Below are positions 1 to 6,190 of a stretch of 7,448 nucleotides of DNA, one piece after another. The notes beneath the pieces were generated by a model that saw nothing but the letters and a program-made list of their open reading frames with translations, did not search any database and had not been told where the DNA came from. A program made the translations under genes and the position numbers. Location of the stretch: positions 1 to 7,448 of the forward strand of contig JAHDWY010000210.1 of the NCBI GenBank assembly GCA_023384315.1, written 5' to 3'. This DNA comes from Candidatus Hydrogenedentota bacterium (GTDB lineage Bacteria > Hydrogenedentota > Hydrogenedentia > Hydrogenedentales > SLHB01). How positions within the stretch are numbered: the first letter of the stretch is position 1; every line of letters starts with the position of its first letter.

Positions 1-613
1 GCAGCAGGGGCGCGGTCCACTGCTGCGGATCGGCGCTGCATCGATCCACGTTGAACACGCCGAAGGACAGGCTGTCGTGATTGCCGAACACGGTGTACCA
101 CGGAATGCCGGGGTCGAGTCCCTCCGCCTGAAAACCGAGTTTAGGATTCTCTTCCGGCGCCTGCATGCGGAGTTCGCCGTCCGATTCGCCTGAATCCGGC
201 ACGACCCATTGTCCGTCCATGGTATCGATGAACCAGCGCAGTTCGTTGTGCTGGGAGCCGTCCGTCAAATCGCCCGTGGCGAGAACGAAATCGATGGGAT
301 GGGCGGGCGCGCTCTTGACGGTATGGATATCGTTAATCACACCCAAGGTGGCGTCCAGCGTTTGCAGGCCGTAGGCCTCCTGGGGACGCCACGCGTATTC
401 GGTCAGTGCGGCAAACCGGAGGGCTCGATTGGGGCTTTCCTCGTCGACGATTTGCGTGTCGGAGATGTGCGCGATGCGAAGCCAATGGACGCCGCCCTCG
501 CCCGGAGCGATCGGATCGGATGCCGGTTGCGGACATCCGGCGATCGCCAACGAAAGGATCAACGGCTGCATGAGAAGTGCCGCGCGCACAGCGCCCAGTT
601 GTCGTGTCTTCAT
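1..613 (-). CDS. Lipoprotein metallophosphoesterase (calcineurin-like), N-terminal part, runs off left edge
   Basis: I translated this from an ATG at 611-613 on the minus strand. 204 codons are visible and no stop is reached, so the C-terminus lies outside the window. A GAAGGA ribosome site (618-623) sits 4 nt upstream. Residues 1-26 form a lipoprotein signal peptide (MKTRQ, then a hydrophobic stretch) ending in a lipobox I24-A25-G26-C27, so the mature protein should be lipid-anchored outside the cytoplasmic membrane. Metallophosphoesterase blocks follow in order: HISDTQI at 49-55, ATGDLTD at 112-118 and FGNHD at 176-180. D52, D115, N178 and H179 match the usual dinuclear-metal ligands. The first block is D-x-Q, not D-x-H. 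The later GHxH block would be off the edge. Members of the fold hydrolyse phosphomono- or diesters; the substrate cannot be read from this sequence. The DTQ-IVDEESP block recalls a bacterial subfamily of large metallophosphoesterases, but I cannot confirm that assignment. The gene is divergent from the ferredoxin gene. Confidence 0.87.
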   Translation of the reverse strand, partial: MKTRQLGAVRAALLMQPLILSLAIAGCPQPASDPIAPGEGGVHWLRIAHISDTQIVDEESPNRALRFAALTEYAWRPQEAYGLQTLDATLGVINDIHTVKSAPAHPIDFVLATGDLTDGSQHNELRWFIDTMDGQWVVPDSGESDGELRMQAPEENPKLGFQAEGLDPGIPWYTVFGNHDSLSFGVFNVDRCSADPQQWTAPLL

Positions 614-777
614 TGTTTCCTTCGTCCCAGAACAATTCGTAGTATGATGGAGCATCGGCCAAATGGCGCATGCGGGGCAATTCCCGATCCGCCTAGGCGC
701 AAGCGTCACAACCTGGGTAAGAGCATAGCAGAATTCCCGTGCCAATCGGATGGTTGGGAAATCCACAAGGAGGCGAG
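614..777. promoter_or_regulatory. Divergent intergenic region between metallophosphoesterase and ferredoxin genes
   Basis: These 164 bases must contain the start signals of both flanking genes, because the genes point away from each other. The ribosome sites are clear at each end: GAAGGA at 618-623 for the minus gene and AAGGAGG at 767-773 for the plus gene. A TATGAT hexamer at 643-648 resembles a plus-strand -10 element, but I found no convincing -35 box at the right distance. A perfect 10-bp palindrome, CGCCTAGGCG, lies at 690-699 and could be a protein-binding site. No promoter is assigned firmly. Confidence 0.35.
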
Positions 778-960
778 ATGGTAAACGTTGTGTGGGATGA
801 GGACACGTGTTTTGAGAGCGGCGACTGTTGCAGCCTGCTTCCCAAGGTGTTCCGGTTTGAAGACGACAAACTCGTAATCGACACGTCGGGCGCGTCGGAA
901 GAGGCCATCCGCGACGCGGTGTCACGCTGCCCCTCGGGAGCCCTGCGGATTGAGGAGTAG
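778..960 (+). CDS. Small mono-cluster ferredoxin (divergent 4Fe-4S / Fer4_19-like)
   Basis: This is a 60-residue acidic protein. The ATG at 778 is chosen because a full AAGGAGG site (767-773) sits 4 nt before it. The in-frame ATG at 739 would add 13 unrelated residues and has no such site. Cysteines lie at 11, 17, 18 and 51. The pattern C11-FESGD-C17 followed by C51-PSGAL matches small single-cluster ferredoxins, in particular the divergent mono-cluster type (YjdI/Fer4_19-like) that ends in CPSGAL. The usual second-position cluster ligand (C-x2-C-x2-C) is S14, so only three canonical cysteine ligands are present. C18 is an extra candidate. Position 13, which I recall as a frequent histidine in that family, is glutamate. 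The expected role is one-electron transfer in the cytoplasm. No redox partner gene is adjacent, so the partner is unknown. The gene appears monocistronic and is followed by a hairpin at 1034-1066. Confidence 0.85.
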   Translation: MVNVVWDEDTCFESGDCCSLLPKVFRFEDDKLVIDTSGASEEAIRDAVSRCPSGALRIEE

Positions 961-1033
961 CGCCGTCCCAGAACATGTGGCGCAGACGCCTCGCCTGCCT
1001 CTTCGATTCGGGTGACTACTTCGGAAGAATCAG

Positions 1034-1066
1034 TCCCGCGGACGGGAAGGTCGTCCGTCCGCGGGA
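1034..1066. terminator. Perfect 12-bp hairpin between convergent genes, probable bidirectional terminator
   Basis: The arms 1034-1045 (TCCCGCGGACGG) and 1055-1066 (CCGTCCGCGGGA) are perfect reverse complements with a 9-base loop. The hairpin lies 74 bases after the ferredoxin stop and 30 bases after the stop of the convergent minus-strand gene. Neither side carries a strong T run; the minus-strand transcript continues with a mildly U-rich stretch. Position and stem strength support a terminator or 3'-end stabiliser serving both genes. The poor U tract leaves the mechanism uncertain. Confidence 0.6.
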
Positions 1067-1095
1067 ACGAGCAAGGGGAGGGAGAGAGGTTAGGG

Positions 1096-1788
1096 TTATG
1101 CCACGGTCGTCCGTTTCTTGACGATCAGGGTGTACACGTTACCTTCGCTTGCTAAGGTGAGGGAGTCGAGGTCGATCGGGTCGTTCAGCGCAACCGACCA
1201 GTCGAACGGCTGGCTGGCGTCCGGTTGCCGGAGGTGTTCCGATGCGGCGCCATTCAAATGAACGGTCTGATTTTTTACCTCGGCTGTCAAATGCGCGATG
1301 TCCACGCTGCCAAAATCCACTTCCACACTATAAGTATCTGCCGTTTCCGCCAGCGCTACGCGGGGCAGACGCAGCGCGGCCGGCTTCGGCGACTCTACGC
1401 TTCGCTCGGGCGCAGGCGAGGTCACACCGGATGCATCGTCGTATGACTTCGCCAACTGCTTCGTCATGTCGAGCAGTTGCTGCACGGTTCCGCTCGAACC
1501 CGGGCCGAGGAGGCCTTCGAGGTTCTTGATCGACTCGTCCAGATTGGGCTGGGTAACGGACGCGCCCGCCTCGCCCACGGGCACTTGGGAATCGGGTAAG
1601 GCAGCGTTCAGGTCGAGTAGCGCATTCAGTTCCGGCGATTCCGACAGCTCGCCGTACACGCCGTTTAACGCGGTCATAACCCGCTGCTGCACGTAGAATA
1701 AATGCGCCGCCTGCGTGGCCACGAAGGCAAACGTCAGTGCGACAAGCACTGTCAGCCAAGGGCGGTGCTTTCGTTTCTCTTCACTCAT
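1096..1788 (-). CDS. Membrane-anchored protein with C-terminal Hsp20/alpha-crystallin-like domain
   Basis: This is a 230-residue protein. The ATG at 1786-1788 is chosen because AAGGA (complement of 1797-1801) lies 8 nt upstream. Although the frame stays open to 2358, the upstream part is low-complexity Arg/Ser sequence antisense to the next gene. Residues 1-10 are charged (MSEEKRKHRP). Residues 11-33 form one hydrophobic segment (WLTVLVALTFAFVATQ and on), a likely uncleaved membrane anchor. Residues 34-120 are helical or linker-like and contain LNALLDLNAAL and VQQLLDMTKQLAKSY. Residues 121-145 are Pro/Ser-rich. Residues 151-226 read like an alpha-crystallin domain: YSVEVDFGSVD, then LTAEVKNQTVHLNG, then FDWSVALNDPIDLDSL and GNVYTLIVKK. 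This order matches the strands of small heat-shock proteins, which hold unfolding clients without ATP. The protein ends five residues after the last strand, so the usual I-x-I/V tail is missing. A periplasmic or surface holdase is an inference; a structural role is equally possible. Confidence 0.65.
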   Translation of the reverse strand: MSEEKRKHRPWLTVLVALTFAFVATQAAHLFYVQQRVMTALNGVYGELSESPELNALLDLNAALPDSQVPVGEAGASVTQPNLDESIKNLEGLLGPGSSGTVQQLLDMTKQLAKSYDDASGVTSPAPERSVESPKPAALRLPRVALAETADTYSVEVDFGSVDIAHLTAEVKNQTVHLNGAASEHLRQPDASQPFDWSVALNDPIDLDSLTLASEGNVYTLIVKKRTTVA

Positions 1789-1977
1789 GGCTTGATTCCT
1801 TTCCGCGCCACGCGGGCGCGCCGCAAAGGAGAGAGCAATCCCCATACCACGTTCAAATACAGTCCGGGCAATTTGGCAAGTAATTGATCGGCAGCGGGTT
1901 GTCGTACGGCGCGCCAGGATCATTCCGGCCGGGCAAACCTCATTCGAGTTCCGATGCTGAAATGAACCTGATTTGCG

Positions 1978-1993
1978 GTGTCCTCGTGTCCTC
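1978..1993 (+). repeat. Tandem 8-bp direct repeat, 2 copies
   Basis: GTGTCCTC is present twice head-to-tail, at 1978-1985 and 1986-1993, about 50 bases before the start of the toroid gene. It could be a direct-repeat operator or simply a short slippage repeat. The function is not known. Confidence 0.4.
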
Positions 1994-2030
1994 TGGCACT
2001 GTCCTTTACTCGGGGCATACATATGAATGG

Positions 2031-2037
2031 AGAGGAA
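2031..2037 (+). promoter_or_regulatory. Ribosome binding site that fixes the start of the toroid gene at 2045
   Basis: AGAGGAA at 2031-2037 lies 7-9 nt before the ATG at 2045. The alternative in-frame ATG at 2027 would contain this site inside the coding region and has no purine-rich site at suitable distance. The 2045 start also places the basic and hydrophobic parts of the signal peptide directly at the N-terminus. Confidence 0.6.
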
Positions 2038-2044
2038 CAAAGGC

Positions 2045-4075
2045 ATGACCCTGCGCACACGACTGACGCTGATTGTTCTCACGGCATTTTCTGTCATGGT
2101 TACAGAAGCCGCGCCCATCGACGAATTGATCGCGCGAGCAGGCAACGCCGCCACCGACGACGAGCGCCTGGCGATCTTGCAGGAGCTTCGAGAGCGTGCC
2201 GATCTTGAACCGGATATGGCGCAAGACGTGGACCGGCTAACAGTCGAAGTTGATCGCTGGATGAATGACCCGCGCCTGGAGTATTTCGGCAGCAGCATCC
2301 TGAAAACAGACCAGTACGATTTCGGCATCGCCGAAGACTCGCCGCTCTTCCCCATCACGGAACTCTACCGCGCGCGTATGATGACCTGGGTCACCCTGGA
2401 GTTTGGAGGACTGTGGAGCAACGCGGAGTCGAAGCGGAAACAGTTCGACAAGATTCGCCCCTTATTCGAATCCCTGTCGCAGCAGTTCCCCGACAACCCC
2501 TTGATCAAGATGTACCTCGGCACGCCCATCCCCGCGGAGCCCGTGTATGAGCCCGATCCCGATGCGCCTGCCTGGGCGAACGCCCAGCGCGAAAGCCTTG
2601 AGCGCATGACCGACATCCTCCACTGGTGGGTCGACCACCGCTTACGGCCGGACGGCCAGTACGGCGGCGGCTGGGGCGATGATTGCGAGATGTGGCGCAT
2701 CTGGATTCCCGTGCTGATCGGGTTTGACGATCCCAAAATTGGCGACGCGCAGGAAAGGTTTTCGAGCGCGTTGATGGCGCAATCGCACATGAGCGAGGGG
2801 TACACGAGCCACGTCTACGACGTGGAGCACACCGCCGAGGACTCGGCAGACGCGCTGACGCCCATGATGCTGTTGCAGCCGGAGAACCCTCTCTGGCGGG
2901 ACAAAGCGATGCGCCTGGCGGAATTGATGCGGGACTTGTGGAGCGGCGTCAACGAGCGCGGTCAGCTACAGTTCAAGAGCATCTACTTCAGCTCGAAGGA
3001 AGTCGACCTGACGCCGAAACGCGCCTGCGATACCGTGTACCATCCGCGCGCGGTGCAGCCCGCGCTCCTGCTTTGGCAACGAACGGGCGACGAGCAACTG
3101 GGGTCGTTGTTTTCTTCCTGGATGGACACGTGGGTCGAGGCGACCGCGCGCGCCGAACGCGGCAAGCCTGCCGGGATCATCCCGAGTGCGATTCACTGGC
3201 CCGATGGCTCGATCGGCGGCGTCGGCGAAAATTGGTGGGACCCGGAAGGCCACAGCAGCGACCCCTTGTACGTGTGGCCAAGCGCCATGTCGCTCATGAC
3301 CCAGTCGCTCTTGCTGGCACACCACATGACCGGCGATCCCAAGTATTTGGAGCCACTACGATCCATGGCCGACGCGCGGCTCCGGTTCCTCAAGGACCGT
3401 CCCGCGGAAATCTCAACTGGGAGTGAAGCCTGGTGCGCCGAGCGGCTTGGTAGCCTCACGGGCGTGCTGGCGAAGTACCGCTTTCTTACGGGCAACGGAG
3501 ATTTTGACGAACTGCTCCGGCGCGATAGCAGCGCCTATGTGAAGAACCGCCTCAATGGAGACCTGGAGACGTTGGCGAAGGCATTGGAACAGACTGCCGC
3601 GGGGCTGCGAATCAATTTCCCGGGTTTCACCAGCGAGGTTCGTTACACCGATCGGGTAATGCGGTTTCCCTCCATCTTTGGTGTAAACGGCATGTTCCCC
3701 GATGGCAAACCGGGCATCAACACACCCGACATACTGCTACTGTACGCGACCGTCAGCGGAGACCCGGACCATCCCCAGGTGTTTCCCTTCAATGCAGTCC
3801 GTTGGCTCACGCCGGCGCGTGAAATCGCCGCGCTGGTTGCCGACGCAAAGCCCGATCGATTTGAAGCAATGCTCTACCACTTCGGTGATGAACCGCGCGG
3901 CATGGCCGCACAATTCTACCTGCTCAAGCCGGGCGCCTACTCGTTGCGCATCACCTCTGGAGATGAACGGATAGAGTTTGAGTCGAGATTCAATGTGACG
4001 GGATCCGGTTCGACCGCGTCCTTCACGCTTCCAGCAGGCACGACATGCACGATGGTGATTGAGCCGGAGAAGTAG
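2045..4075 (+). CDS. Secreted (alpha/alpha)-toroid-like protein, possible polysaccharide lyase or glycosidase, family not identified
   Basis: This is a 676-residue protein starting at ATG 2045. Residues 1-22 form a Sec signal peptide: MTLRTR, hydrophobic LTLIVLTAFSVMV, and probable cleavage after TEA at 20-22. The body to about residue 500 is alpha-helical and rich in Trp and aromatic residues. Its repeated helix-loop pattern is typical of six-hairpin toroid carbohydrate enzymes. Candidate catalytic or binding clusters are HWWVDHR (193-199), GGGWGDDCEMW (207-217, with D212, D213 and E215), VEHTAEDSAD (260-269) and ENWWDPEGHSSD (395-406). Residues from about 605 to the end look like a beta-sandwich (LYHFGDEPRGMAAQFY, YSLRIT, STASFTLPAG), a common accessory domain in such enzymes. 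I do not recognise the family from memory, so lyase, hydrolase or a non-catalytic binding protein all remain open. It acts outside the cytoplasm. No sugar-uptake or other carbohydrate-enzyme gene is adjacent, so no substrate is suggested. Confidence 0.72.
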   Translation: MTLRTRLTLIVLTAFSVMVTEAAPIDELIARAGNAATDDERLAILQELRERADLEPDMAQDVDRLTVEVDRWMNDPRLEYFGSSILKTDQYDFGIAEDSPLFPITELYRARMMTWVTLEFGGLWSNAESKRKQFDKIRPLFESLSQQFPDNPLIKMYLGTPIPAEPVYEPDPDAPAWANAQRESLERMTDILHWWVDHRLRPDGQYGGGWGDDCEMWRIWIPVLIGFDDPKIGDAQERFSSALMAQSHMSEGYTSHVYDVEHTAEDSADALTPMMLLQPENPLWRDKAMRLAELMRDLWSGVNERGQLQFKSIYFSSKEVDLTPKRACDTVYHPRAVQPALLLWQRTGDEQLGSLFSSWMDTWVEATARAERGKPAGIIPSAIHWPDGSIGGVGENWWDPEGHSSDPLYVWPSAMSLMTQSLLLAHHMTGDPKYLEPLRSMADARLRFLKDRPAEISTGSEAWCAERLGSLTGVLAKYRFLTGNGDFDELLRRDSSAYVKNRLNGDLETLAKALEQTAAGLRINFPGFTSEVRYTDRVMRFPSIFGVNGMFPDGKPGINTPDILLLYATVSGDPDHPQVFPFNAVRWLTPAREIAALVADAKPDRFEAMLYHFGDEPRGMAAQFYLLKPGAYSLRITSGDERIEFESRFNVTGSGSTASFTLPAGTTCTMVIEPEK

Positions 4076-4089
4076 CCGTCCGGGAAGTC

Positions 4090-4218
4090 CCACTGGGAGC
4101 GCTGGGCACCAGCCCGGCGAGTTTCGGAGCGGACAACGACCTCGAACCAACGAATATTCCGTACGAAGCGGTGCGCACGCTCCGAAGTCGCCATGCTGGA
4201 GCATGGCGCGCCCAGTGG
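4090..4218. repeat. Nested inverted repeats in the 3' intergenic region
   Basis: Several inverted repeats are packed into the non-coding DNA after the toroid gene. Outer arms are CCACTGGG (4090-4097) and CCCAGTGG (4211-4218). Inner arms are TTCGGAGCG (4123-4131) and CGCTCCGAA (4178-4186). A small hairpin GCTGG/CCAGC with a 3-base loop starts at 4101. The nesting of arms around one centre suggests a folded RNA or a small dispersed repeat element. It is not followed by a T run, and no open reading frame here looks real. Confidence 0.45.
4190..4207. repeat. Near-loopless 8-bp palindrome
   Basis: GCCATGCT (4190-4197) and AGCATGGC (4200-4207) are perfect reverse complements separated by only GG. 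The layout resembles the palindromic units of bacterial intergenic repeat families, but I cannot test copy number from this window. It may instead be part of the termination region of the two convergent genes. Confidence 0.55.
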
Positions 4219-4226
4219 CAGCACAA

Positions 4227-4260
4227 AACGGCCCGGCAACGACTTCGATACCGGGCCGTT
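4227..4260 (-). terminator. Intrinsic terminator of the transketolase-family gene
   Basis: Arms 4227-4236 (AACGGCCCGG) and 4251-4260 (CCGGGCCGTT) form a perfect 10-bp GC-rich stem with a 14-base loop. Read on the minus strand, the stem ends in GTT and runs on as TTGTG, giving a TTTT tract at the base. It begins 26 bases after the stop codon at 4286. This is a good rho-independent terminator for the minus-strand gene. It may also stop plus-strand transcripts from the toroid gene, although that side has a weaker T tract. Confidence 0.75.
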
Positions 4261-4285
4261 GTAAAGAAAGCGCGGAAGGTGCGAC

Positions 4286-6190
4286 TTATACCGCCAGCTC
4301 CTGGATCTTCTTGAGGATATCGTCCGGCGCGAGGCCTTGGTATGGCACATGTTCCGGAATGCCACCGTTACCCGGCCGCACGACGCCCATGTAGTCGTAA
4401 CTGGGCGAGTGCCCCGCGTCGAGCAGCCAGCTTCCGAAGCGGGAACCCAAGCCGGTCTGGCGGTTCTGCCCTTCCACGACCAGCACGAAATGGGTCGAGC
4501 CAATCCGATCGATGCAAACGGGATCGGGAAGATTCAGTGTGGGCTTGTTGATCAGCCCCACATCGATACCGAGATCCCGCGCGCGTTCAACCGCGTCGAG
4601 CGCCCGGTAGAGCATTTCGCCATAGGACACGACGTAGCCCTGAGAGCCCTCGCGAATAACTTCGTCCTTGCCTGGCACAAATTTGTAGCCGTTCTCTTCG
4701 GCAAAGAACTTGGACCGGTTGCCCCGCAGGATGAAGGGGGTCTTCGACCGGTTCGTGAAAACGAACCGGACACCTGGATCGTCCCAGATGGTTTCGACCA
4801 TCGCCTTTAATTGCAGCGCATCGGCAGGGAAGTACAGGCGCGTGTGGTCGTCCATCTCTTCGAGGCCGCCATTGGCGAAGAACACGTTAATGCCGTAGTG
4901 GCAGGTGTTGTCCGCGATCTCGTCGACACCCGCGTGCGAGAAATGGCAGATGACGTTCGCCTCGTTCAGCCGCGCCATGGTGATTTCGGAAACGACCATT
5001 TCGAGGAAGGCGGAGAAGGTGCTGAAAATGCCCTGCTTGCCCTTCGTAAAGCCGAATCCCGCTGCCGCGGAGAAGTTACCGCGCTCCTGGACGCCGCCGT
5101 TGACACAGACTTCGGGATGCTCCTTGCGAATCGTGTTAAGCCCGGTAGAACCTTCGAGGTCGCTGTCGACGACCAACACGCTCGCCACCCGCTCTTCCTC
5201 GGACATGCGGTCCAGGATGCCGTTGACGATTTTGCCGAACTCCGAGCGGTTGCTCGCCATTTCTTCTGTGGACCCCTTGAACGACACCTTCGTCTTGGGC
5301 ACCGAGACGTTGTTAAGGTATTCGACTGCCCCGGACAGCCCGCGGGCTGTGAGATACTCGACCGCAGGGTCTTTCTTGATAACGTCGTGACCCGCATGGT
5401 TCCCTTCGATGCCGGGAACGCCGGGCGCCATGACCCGTTTGTTGACGACGGCTACCGGGCCTTCGGTGACCACGGCTTTCTGCATGCGCGCAAACAGCTT
5501 CACAATGTCTTCGCCGTCGCCCGTATCCACGGCCAGACCGTGTCCCTCCAGGGTGCGCGATACATCGTACCCGGGTAAATAATCGGACGGGTGACCCGAA
5601 ATGGTGACGTTGTTATCGTCGACAACAACCTTAACGTTGAGATTCTGCGCCACGGCGAACCGGGCCGCTTCCGCATCATTGCCTTCCTGCTGCGAGCCGT
5701 CGCTGCCAAACAGGAAAACGACTTTGCCGGGATTGGCTTTCGCAACGCCGTTGACGAAAGGCCACATGTGACCCAATCGCCCCGAGCTGAACTTGATGCC
5801 CAAATCCGGGTCCAATTCCGGGTGGCCGAAGAGACCGTGTCCGTACTCCCGGTAGTGAAGCAGTTTTTCGAAGGGAATATCGCCGTTGAACGCAGCCAGC
5901 GCATACTGAATCGCCACGCGATGGCCCGCCTCATCGAAGCATACCGGGTAGACCGCGTCGCTCCCCCGCATAAAAGCGTCCGCGATGACGACTTCCGGAA
6001 CGATACTGTACGCGCCGCCCGTGTGCCCGGCCAAACCCTTGATGCCCGCGACTGCCGTAAAGAAGATGATCGTGTCACGGTAAAGTTGAATGTTGGCCTT
6101 TAAATGCTCTAATTGCTCTTCCGATAATTCCGCCTTCGACGGATCGAGTGAGAGCGGTTTATAGGAACTAACGTCAATGGGAAAACTCAT
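4286..6190 (-). CDS. Transketolase-family thiamine diphosphate enzyme, single chain
   Basis: This is a 634-residue enzyme. The ATG at 6188-6190 is preceded by GGAAGGGG (complement of 6199-6206) at 8 nt. The frame upstream of that ATG adds 33 residues unlike the family. Layout: N-terminal cofactor domain (about 30-285), pyrimidine-binding domain (about 330-490) and C-terminal domain (about 510-634). Aligned by eye to transketolase: GHTGG with H56, H90, GHPE with H123, the Mg/diphosphate motif from D164 to N194 (30 residues apart, as in transketolase), E169, catalytic E369 in VQER, SHAG with H419, D427 and H431 in ADNTCHYG, and R481. These conserved residues support a cytoplasmic ThDP and Mg dependent two-carbon ketol transfer in the pentose phosphate pathway. 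Differences are SDG for GDG (163-165) and GRLGHMW where transketolases have a PLGQG-type loop. The chain is slightly shorter than typical 660-680 residue enzymes. A related ketol-transfer or DXS-like activity is possible. Confidence 0.86.
   Translation of the reverse strand: MSFPIDVSSYKPLSLDPSKAELSEEQLEHLKANIQLYRDTIIFFTAVAGIKGLAGHTGGAYSIVPEVVIADAFMRGSDAVYPVCFDEAGHRVAIQYALAAFNGDIPFEKLLHYREYGHGLFGHPELDPDLGIKFSSGRLGHMWPFVNGVAKANPGKVVFLFGSDGSQQEGNDAEAARFAVAQNLNVKVVVDDNNVTISGHPSDYLPGYDVSRTLEGHGLAVDTGDGEDIVKLFARMQKAVVTEGPVAVVNKRVMAPGVPGIEGNHAGHDVIKKDPAVEYLTARGLSGAVEYLNNVSVPKTKVSFKGSTEEMASNRSEFGKIVNGILDRMSEEERVASVLVVDSDLEGSTGLNTIRKEHPEVCVNGGVQERGNFSAAAGFGFTKGKQGIFSTFSAFLEMVVSEITMARLNEANVICHFSHAGVDEIADNTCHYGINVFFANGGLEEMDDHTRLYFPADALQLKAMVETIWDDPGVRFVFTNRSKTPFILRGNRSKFFAEENGYKFVPGKDEVIREGSQGYVVSYGEMLYRALDAVERARDLGIDVGLINKPTLNLPDPVCIDRIGSTHFVLVVEGQNRQTGLGSRFGSWLLDAGHSPSYDYMGVVRPGNGGIPEHVPYQGLAPDDILKKIQELAV

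Larger units (their letters stand above)
1789..2044. promoter_or_regulatory. Divergent intergenic region upstream of the Hsp20-like and toroid genes
   Basis: These 256 bases separate two genes that point away from each other, so both promoters are expected here. A ribosome site for the minus gene (complement of 1797-1804, GGAAAGGA) and one for the plus gene (2031-2037) are visible. The octamer GGCGCGCC occurs at 1815-1822 and 1908-1915, and a tandem 8-bp repeat lies at 1978-1993. I found no -35/-10 pair with good spacing on either strand, and no small gene or RNA gene. Confidence 0.4.

Noticed and set aside
643..648. TATGAT as a firm -10 box for the ferredoxin gene
   Set aside because: There is no acceptable -35 hexamer at 16-18 bases, and the distance to the start codon is about 130 bases, so it is mentioned only as a possibility.
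209..784. 191-codon plus-strand frame over the metallophosphoesterase gene
   Set aside because: The opposite strand encodes a protein with a lipobox and three metallophosphoesterase motifs, so this frame is a shadow. It also runs into the ferredoxin ribosome site.
623..975. 12-base direct repeat CGTCCCAGAACA at 623-634 and 964-975 flanking the ferredoxin gene, considered as target-site or cassette ends
   Set aside because: A 12-base match is expected about once or twice by chance in a window of this length, and no terminal inverted repeats or recombinase gene accompany it.
1815..1915. Two GGCGCGCC octamers (1815-1822, 1908-1915) as a paired operator
   Set aside because: GC-rich palindromic octamers are common in sequence of this composition, and the flanks do not match each other.
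1789..2358. Upstream extension of the minus-strand frame that would make the Hsp20-like protein 420 residues long
   Set aside because: The added part is Arg/Ser-rich, overlaps the toroid gene in antisense and has no motif, while a proper ribosome site and membrane anchor begin at 1788.
4811..6103. Long plus-strand open frames at 4811-5578 and 5591-6103
   Set aside because: They are antisense to the well-supported transketolase gene and are explained by its codon bias; no family motifs are seen.
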